From NCBI GenBank assembly GCA_949126835.1, contig OX421507.1, positions 9,142,121 to 9,206,120 of the forward strand: a stretch of DNA of 64,000 bases. The letters are read 5' to 3'. The notes beneath the pieces were generated by a model, which saw nothing but the letters and a program-made list of their open reading frames with translations, was not told the origin of the DNA and searched no databases. Shown here piece after piece: positions 57,911 to 64,000 of this stretch (positions within the stretch are counted from its first letter, which is position 1; each line of letters starts with the position of its first letter). Source of the DNA: Anisus vortex (taxonomy: Eukaryota; Mollusca; Gastropoda; Planorbidae). The position numbers were made by a program, and so were the translations under genes.

Positions 57911-58205
57911 CTCTAGTCCACCGAACAGTTTTGTCGTTGAAGGTAGCCTCCTGGGACCAAATGGCTGACCGGGTATAATGATAGAGAGGGCAGGTCTGAG
58001 TACATGTTCCGCATTTTCGGGAGCTGTTCCGCAGGGGCACATTTCCGATTCGTCGTTTGCGGAACAATGTGTTGCTTCAGCCTGTTGTGACCAGTCCTTA
58101 GTCTGAAGAAGATGTGTTGAAATTGGTGGGAGAGTTTGTAGTAAGTAGTAAGCATCAATATTTGGGTAGTTTTGTTGCAGCTCAGACCATCTTTCGGATG
58201 AGAAC
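57911..58205 (-). pseudogene. LINE C-terminal fragment of another family
   Basis: Minus-strand pieces LRTGHNRLKQHI, CPCGTAPENAEHVLR and YPVSHLVPGGYLQRQN resemble the Cys-containing RTGH...CPCG..E...H end of non-LTR elements with RNase H-type tails. Frameshifted. Confidence 0.72.
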
Positions 58206-58623
58206 TAACAAAATTTTTCTTCAAGTTAAGATAACCTTTAATACGATAAATGTTAGCTAAATAAAATCTGTGTCACTCGTGTGTTAAGTTACTTTGTAAG
58301 ATAAAGCTACTTCCTGTAGCAATTTCATTGAAGCATAAGCCCATTTCAAATGGAAGCAACAAAACAATTGATAAACTATTGTAAAGAATTAAAGTAATAC
58401 ATTTCTTTTCTTGCATGCGACTCATTCACTGTTTCTTTATTTTTTTCTCCCTTCATATTTAAAAAAACAAAACTAATAAATTAAAGTACTTATTATATAA
58501 AATTAAATTGATTATTTATTATAGTAGATTTACCATATTTGTTACATTGAAATCTTCAGAGAGGCAAACGTGACCGGCTATTATTGTTTCATTATTCAAG
58601 TTAATCTTATAATATATCTCGCA

Positions 58624-58660
<37 letters not shown>

Positions 58661-59053
58661 TCTCTCTCTCTCACCCTCTCTCAGTCACTCTCTGCTGTCT
58701 CTCTCTCTTTCTCTCAGTCTCCCTGTATCTTTCTGTCTCTCTGTCTGTTTCTCTCTCTCTATCTATCTATCTATCTATCTATCAATAGACACATAGGCAT
58801 ATATAGTGCATTTGTATTTAACAAAAGACAAAAATATGTAAAAAACCCAATATTATTAATAACATAAAATACATAAATGTTTTTTTTTTAGTGAAAAGAT
58901 AACGTTAAATCTACTTGTTATGCTAATTAATACTCTATTACATCATTACATTGAGGTGTCTACCAAGTTTAATAATTTATAAGGTGAATGAAGGTTCATT
59001 GTGGGTGCCACACTGTTTTTCGCATCTACAAAAAACCAACAAGTAATACATAG
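58206..59053. other. Non-coding with (CT)n microsatellite
   Basis: CT/CTCT-rich tract at 58628-58783 passing into CTAT repeats. No gene. Confidence 0.75.
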
Positions 59054-59289
59054 CACCGTCAGACCAATATGAAAACGCCATGTGAAGCAGTGATCACACG
59101 TTTCCGTGGCCACGGCTTACGAGGGAATAGTGTGGCCAGCACAATGTCCAGCCGCCTTAAATTTTTCCCGAACTACTGTCAGGTACCAATCAGATCTTGG
59201 TTGACTTCTGGACACCCTTAAGACCCGGGAACATACCTTCATCACCAGGATTCGAACCCTGGATGTTCGGTACGATAGTTGCAGCAGTC
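59054..59289 (-). mobile_element. tRNA-derived SINE, minus strand
   Basis: CACCGTCAGACCAATATG, GTGAAGCAGTGATCACACG, TTTCCGTGGCCACGG, GTCCAGCCGCC, GACCCGGGAAC and CCAGGATTCGAACCCTGG (B box). It lies just downstream of gene 5. Confidence 0.86.
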
Positions 59290-59444
59290 TGTTTAAAATC
59301 TAAGATATTTCGCCAATGACATATTTTGAAGCAAAGATATATTGATTGATTAAAAAGTAAATAATATAAAGAAAAATACAAATCAAAGAAAACAATGTAC
59401 AATGTATTTAAATCAACCAGGCAAAGGCAGTTAGGAAAAGACGT

Positions 59445-61974
59445 CTAATTGGGAAGCTGACAGAGATACGTGGACGTTCCATTTCTGTTTGGCTCAGAGC
59501 AAGGGACAGCGACTACATTGAAACTATCGTTGACGTCTAACGCCAGGCAATCTTTACCGGGGCTTGGGGTCAGGATCGCATTGAACTGAACCGACTGGTT
59601 ATTTCGCATGTACACCCAATCGCCTGCGCCGTCTTCGTCACTTCCGCCGACGAGTATAAAGTCAGCATGACTCGGGAAGAGAGGGACATTTAACGCGGGA
59701 ACGCCGGTAGTAGTCCCGCTAACCACTGGGGTCGTTTGGGGAACTGTTGTATCTGGGGTGGTGATGGTTGAACTTTGAGCAGTCGTGAGAATCTCAGGGG
59801 TGAAGAAGGTACCGTTCAACGCTTCTATGATTTGTGACTTCTCGCTTGGGTTCATTTCCGCCAGAAATCCACCCAGAAGATGGCACATGATGTCAGCCTG
59901 CATGGCAGACGTGTTCATTTGTTTGGACAATAGATACTTCGTACTTCCAGACACGGAGACTGGGATATCCGTGAAGTAAAAAGTGGTGAAATTTTCCACA
60001 TAGCTCTTCCATTTATCTGAAACACAGAAAACAAGTCCGTTACAAAATACAGTCTGATTTAGATCACTAATTTTTGAACCAATGGGATGTCCAGTAGTTT
60101 TTTAAATTTGAGTTATTTGAGCCTGTAAGCAATATTATATTATACATTTTTGATGAAATCGTTTTAAAAATAGGTTTTCTATTTATTGAAATATGTCATG
60201 TATGTACATTTTACTTGTACAAACTCACAATTATCTCCTGCCCAAACTGTGGGCGCACCTTCCGGGCAAGGATTGGTCTGATCAGTCACTCGCGAACGCA
60301 CAGATTAGCCACAGCCCAAAACTCCTGTGAAGCTGAGTGGTCATTGTCTAGCACGACAGACACACACCACCTCAACACAAACTCACATCATCGGATCAAT
60401 TACATAAACAAAATTCAAGTGCTCCTTGTAAATCTACTTTTTTTTTGCAGTTTAATACCATTACTTTAACAGCATACTATGGGATTCTCTGACTAGCACA
60501 ACGATCATTCGAATTTATTTATTTTTTCGTCAATGTCGTTTATTCCTCAGAAGACTCGCGAATACTCTCATGTCTTAAAACAAAACCAATCATGGCTTCG
60601 TTGGATTCGAACCCTAGCCCTATACTTTTCCACCATATCACCTAGTTTAATTAACATTATGAGTATTAATTACCTGAGTAAGACTTGTACTTTTTTTCTA
60701 CGTCATCCTTGGTTTCTCTCAGCTCTTTTATCACGTCTTCAAAGTCCGGTTTAACTGTATTAACAGTATAACCGCCAGATTCGGTGGTATGATGCAAACG
60801 CTCATCCAGCAAACTCACATTGCAAAGGTAGCGCCCAGCTTGAAACGATGTCGGGTACGCCCATGTTAGATTCAGGTAGGACGTTAGGCTGTCGTTGACG
60901 AAGCCTGAGATGTTAGTGATGTAGGGATTCTTGATAGTGATTTTCCCCTCGGCGCTAATGCTGGCCAGGTCTGTAAAATTGTGACCCTCACTCGCGCTGT
61001 GATAGATGTGGATTGCGGTGACCATCGATGGACTTTCTTTGGGAACAATGCATGTCAACTTCAAAGCAGGGGTCAGTCCAACTTGAACCATCGTTGGGTC
61101 TGCAGTTATATTCACTGTACATTCTGAAATCAAATGCACACAAGTTAAAAAATTAAGATGAATAAATTCAATCGGTCGAATTTTAGTATGAACAAATCCA
61201 GATTCGTTTTATCTAACTCTGTTAGATGGAAAAAAACGACACCATAAAAATATAAGGTTAACAAAACTACTTTTTCTGTCGCATTGAAAACTTTCAAAAT
61301 ACAAACAAACAACCTGGACGTTTATCAAATAAATTATTTTAGTAAAAATAAATAAATAAATAAATGCAGAGAATAAAATGTAACCGTAGTTCGTTCTACT
61401 AAATACATCTATAATTGTTCACTAGTCTGGGGAGAAATTTAAGACAACATATAATTACGGAGATCATATTATTGTGACACTCCCTATGTGCGCCTTTTCT
61501 CTCTCTATATATATTTATCTATCAATCGATCCTATCATTTCACCAATATTGGTGTATTGGTGAGAGCACAAAACATATTTGCAAAAGATTTAAATAAACA
61601 TTTAAAAAAAAACCAATAAAGTATCCTTGGGACCAAACTGATCAAGCAGCGTTGACCAGTTTCTATGGCCACGGCATACGAGGGGATGTGTGGCCAGCAC
61701 AATGCCCAGTCGCTGGGTAGACTCAAGACAAAAGAGCACTCTCAAGTCCCGGGAAAAAATCCTAGCCTGCACCAGGATTCGAACCCCGAACCTTCGGATC
61801 GCCAGTCGAACGCACTGCCGCTTGTCCACCGTGGCCCATTATCATATATAAAGCAGAATATAGTAGTGTCTGTCTTCAAAAACCTGTTTAATCATCAATA
61901 AAGCGATAATCATAATGTTTACCTGACAATCTCCAGGTGAAAAATATTAAGAAAATATAAACACTGGACATCAT
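59445..61974 (-). CDS. CREP-like gene 5: IgSF + C-type lectin with Thr/Ser-rich insert
   Basis: Minus-strand exons 61923-61974 (signal peptide), 60674-61123 (Ig) and 59445-60016 (lectin) join in phase 1 (GTAAAC/GTAATT donors, TTTCAG acceptors) to give 357 residues. Two adjacent ATGs start it; the first gives the same 52-nt exon length as genes 1-3. Ig-like domain ~18-135 with Cys42 and Cys118 (YLNLTW, GRYLC); linker ~145-180, charged (DVIKELRETKDDVEKKYKSY); lectin domain ~190-355 with ADIMCHLLGGFLAEMNPSEK, FILVGGSDED, GDWVY, KDCLALDV and Cys212, 324, 340, 353. Residues ~244-276 are a Thr/Ser/Pro-rich insert (SSTITTPDTTVPQTTPVVSG) within the lectin loop, unlike the other four. No EPN or WND motif. 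Exon plan as in gene 4. Confidence 0.9.
60228..60330 (+). pseudogene. LINE zinc-finger tail fragment in intron 2 of gene 5
   Basis: IISCPNCGRTFRARIGLISH then SRTHRL on the plus strand: the CxxC...HxxxH finger that ends the LINE family at 50205-50990. Only the finger and a short tail remain. Confidence 0.75.
61619..61837 (-). mobile_element. tRNA-derived SINE in intron 1 of gene 5
   Basis: AGTATCCTTGGGACCAAACT, GCAGCGTTGACCAGTTTCTA, CCAGGATTCGAACCCCGAAC and GCCAGTCGAACGCACTGCCG, ending GTGGCCC. Same transcriptional direction as the gene. A central piece is missing. Confidence 0.88.
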
Positions 61975-62471
61975 TGTTAACTAACAACTTGCAGACAATA
62001 AAAAGCACAACATAAACAAATGAAGACTTTGAGACTTTTGTCTCAGTAACAAAATGAAACGAGGATAAATTGTATCTTGTGTCCTTATCTGAGGCTAATT
62101 GTTCATTTCCTTCCCCCACCCAATGCGTGTTTTCTATGTGTCTGCGTCTATCTCCTTTCCTGTTGAAGTGTTGTAACTCCTCTCTGATACCCCGTTTCCC
62201 ATATCTTATTATTTTTTCTTGCGTTCTATTATACTTCTATTGCCAGAGTATTTTGGTCGTTTGTGTGTCTGTGCTTACATTAAAAAAATGTTGTTTTTTT
62301 TGTTCAGAAAAAATAGAAAAACGAAGTTTAAAAAAAGAGATGGATCAAATCAAATGACAACTAGATCTAGTTGCCGGCTCCTGTCCTCCCTTTGACGGCA
62401 ATTTTACCTATTTCTATAAACAACAAACACTTAAACACACATAAACAAAGAAGAGCGAAAAGGAAATATAA
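61975..62471. promoter_or_regulatory. Upstream region of CREP-like gene 5
   Basis: No other gene. No confident promoter element. The 95-codon frame at 62070-62357 has no domain. Confidence 0.35.
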
Positions 62472-62552
62472 TTAACCCTTACAGTCCCGGGCGCGTATAT
62501 AGCGGAACTGAAGGCAGCATAGATAGAAGTAGGTCGGTACGGGAAGGGTTAA
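62472..62552 (-). mobile_element. 81-bp TTAA-flanked MITE, copy 5
   Basis: Same sequence as copy 3 (27327-27407) as far as I can see, about 500 bp upstream of gene 5. TTAA on both flanks. Confidence 0.87.
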
Positions 62553-63262
62553 CAGTGAAACATAACAAAACTAAATAAATTATCCTTGGTTTCTTTCATG
62601 AGCACATGAAAATTGATTCAAAAAACAATCGGGGGTCTATTGACTAGTTTTAATGAGACCTGACCTTCTGAGTTCAATGCATACATGAACTTCCTTTTTA
62701 TTTTCCGTCAACAAACTTTTAATAATGTTTTCGACCTTTTTCAAGTAAAGCTTTTAGAAATATACAAAGGCTACAAGATTATTAGTTATGAGGAATCCGT
62801 TTTTAACATTTAACGTGAGTATGCGATAATTAATAGTCGACGTATTAGTGGCGTAAATATTTACCTAAAATTTGTTAGTTTATAACTAGCATACACTAAA
62901 CTAAACTATATAGGTCAGGTGTCACTGCATACATGTAATTCCGGTTTACATCCGGAAACTATATAAATTAATTTTAAAATATCTTACATTCTATCTAAGC
63001 GATTCTTCACGTCTGACAATTTTTGGCAATGATTTTATTATAGTAAATTAATGAACAGGACCGAAAGAGTTGGAATGCATCGACCTTTTAGGTTCACTGT
63101 GCATGCATAATCGTTAAGACTTGTCAATGATGGATTGTTATTGCGAAGGTACTTGGTTCGAAAAAAAAGTAGGCCTAATGGCGACAGAGCATTGAAACTG
63201 GTGAACACTGCTTTAGAACAAAATCTGTATCAATTTTCAGAACTATTAGATCTTGAAGGAAA
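62553..63262. other. No gene recognised
   Basis: AT-rich; a SINE scrap (CATTGAAACTGGTGAACACT) lies near 63191-63215. Confidence 0.5.
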
Positions 63263-63402
63263 GTGAAGCGGCTTTTACACGTTTCCGTAGCTACAATACT
63301 ACAGGGGATTATGTGGCTATGACGTATCCCTAACTACTGTTAAGTAACCCATCATAGTTAGGATTCGAACCCGGTATATTTGGCTCGACAGTAGAGCGCG
63401 CC
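63263..63402 (-). mobile_element. SINE fragment, minus strand
   Basis: GTGAAGCGGCTTTTACACG, TTTCCGTAGC, AACTACTGTTAAGTAACCCA, TAGGATTCGAACCCGG (B box). Confidence 0.72.
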
Positions 63403-63522
63403 GTATATATGCTAACGTGCTCATACACTGCTTAATCAGCTCTGTTGGCCAACAGTGTCCGAAAGACATACCTTAAATATTTATACTACAGTCGCTTGAA
63501 ATAAATAATTAAAAAAAAAGTT

Positions 63523-63652
63523 AAGTGCCCTTCGGACCTATTGAACATAGGGCCGGTGAAGCAGCGTTCATCAGTTTCTATGCCACGGTTTACTAGGGGA
63601 TGTGTGGCTAGCACAATGCCAAGCCACCTTTAATTGACCACAACTATTGTCA
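63523..63652 (-). mobile_element. SINE 3' fragment, minus strand
   Basis: AGGGCCGGTGAAGCAGCGTT, CATCAGTTTCTATGCCACGG, GTGTGGCTAGCACAATGCC and GACCACAACTATTGTCA. The tRNA-like head is absent. Confidence 0.75.
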
Positions 63653-63659
63653 CAATAAA

Positions 63660-63800
63660 ACAAGAACTAAAACTAACAACCGAAACGTACTCACTACAGT
63701 TTTAATTGTAATATTGTTTGTTATTTTTTCTTTCTCTTTTAACAAAACACATCGTAATCATTCGTTTCTCCGTGATTTTGACGGGCATAACTCCTAGTAA
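63660..63800 (-). repeat. Dispersed repeat segment shared with 17198-17300
   Basis: Reverse complement, with changes, of the repeat near 17198-17300 (TCGTTTCTCCGTGATTTTGA, CGGGCATAACTCCTAGT). Confidence 0.6.
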
Positions 63801-64000
63801 TCATATATTTGTATATTGAAATAAACAGTTATCCGGTTGTCTGATCGGTTGTGATTACATTGGGAAAAATGTTGGCATGTACATTGATTGGGATTTCATT
63901 TTTTTTTCATTTAATTGTTACTCTCCTCCATTCAAGAAGAGGAAGTGACAAAACATATCATTCTGAATATAGGTCTATAATCCGCTGTTATCCAGGCGGC

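Noticed and set aside
58570..58788. 72-codon frame rich in Ser and Leu
   Set aside because: Translation of a CT microsatellite.

Overview
The window is eukaryotic, repeat-rich, AT-rich genomic DNA. It most likely comes from a freshwater heterobranch snail (Hygrophila; a planorbid such as Biomphalaria or Bulinus is my best guess). The reasons are intron-containing genes with GT-AG splice sites, tRNA-derived SINEs, many 3' fragments of non-LTR retrotransposons, hAT and TTAA-type DNA elements, and above all a cluster of secreted proteins joining one immunoglobulin-like domain to a C-type lectin domain. That architecture matches the CREP branch (C-type lectin-related proteins) of the variable immunoglobulin and lectin (VIgL) immune family of snails, relatives of FREPs. 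The species assignment is inference; the gene architecture is read from the sequence.

Region 1 (1-33,300) has no convincing gene. It is a graveyard of mobile DNA: hAT elements with recognisable 8-bp target duplications (6143-7224, 8760-9835, 10555-12401), SINEs, LINE tails, several MITE families, and minisatellites. The most striking minisatellite is 28 identical copies of a 40-bp unit (19291-20410), grown inside a dead LINE reading frame. One uncharacterised possible exon lies at 16877-17197.

Region 2 (33,310-62,000) holds five CREP-like genes. Three are on the plus strand (33310-34813, 38419-40361, 42389-44247) and two on the minus strand (47705-51169, 59445-61974), so the cluster changes orientation between genes 3 and 4. 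Each starts with a 52- or 55-nt phase-1 signal-peptide exon. Genes 1-3 carry Ig and lectin domains on one exon. Genes 4-5 have an extra phase-1 intron between the domains. All splice joins conserve frame and give proteins of 326, 331, 324, 330 and 357 residues. Genes 1 and 2 are nearly identical over the Ig segment (a 135-bp stretch is identical) but diverge strongly in the lectin domain. The lectin domains keep the disulphide cysteines but lack the canonical EPN/QPD and WND calcium-site motifs. Perfect tandem arrays (23 bp, 25 bp, 12 bp) lie between or beside the genes.

Region 3 (62,000-64,000) returns to SINE and repeat fragments. No bacterial operon, CRISPR array, rRNA or intact tRNA gene was found.
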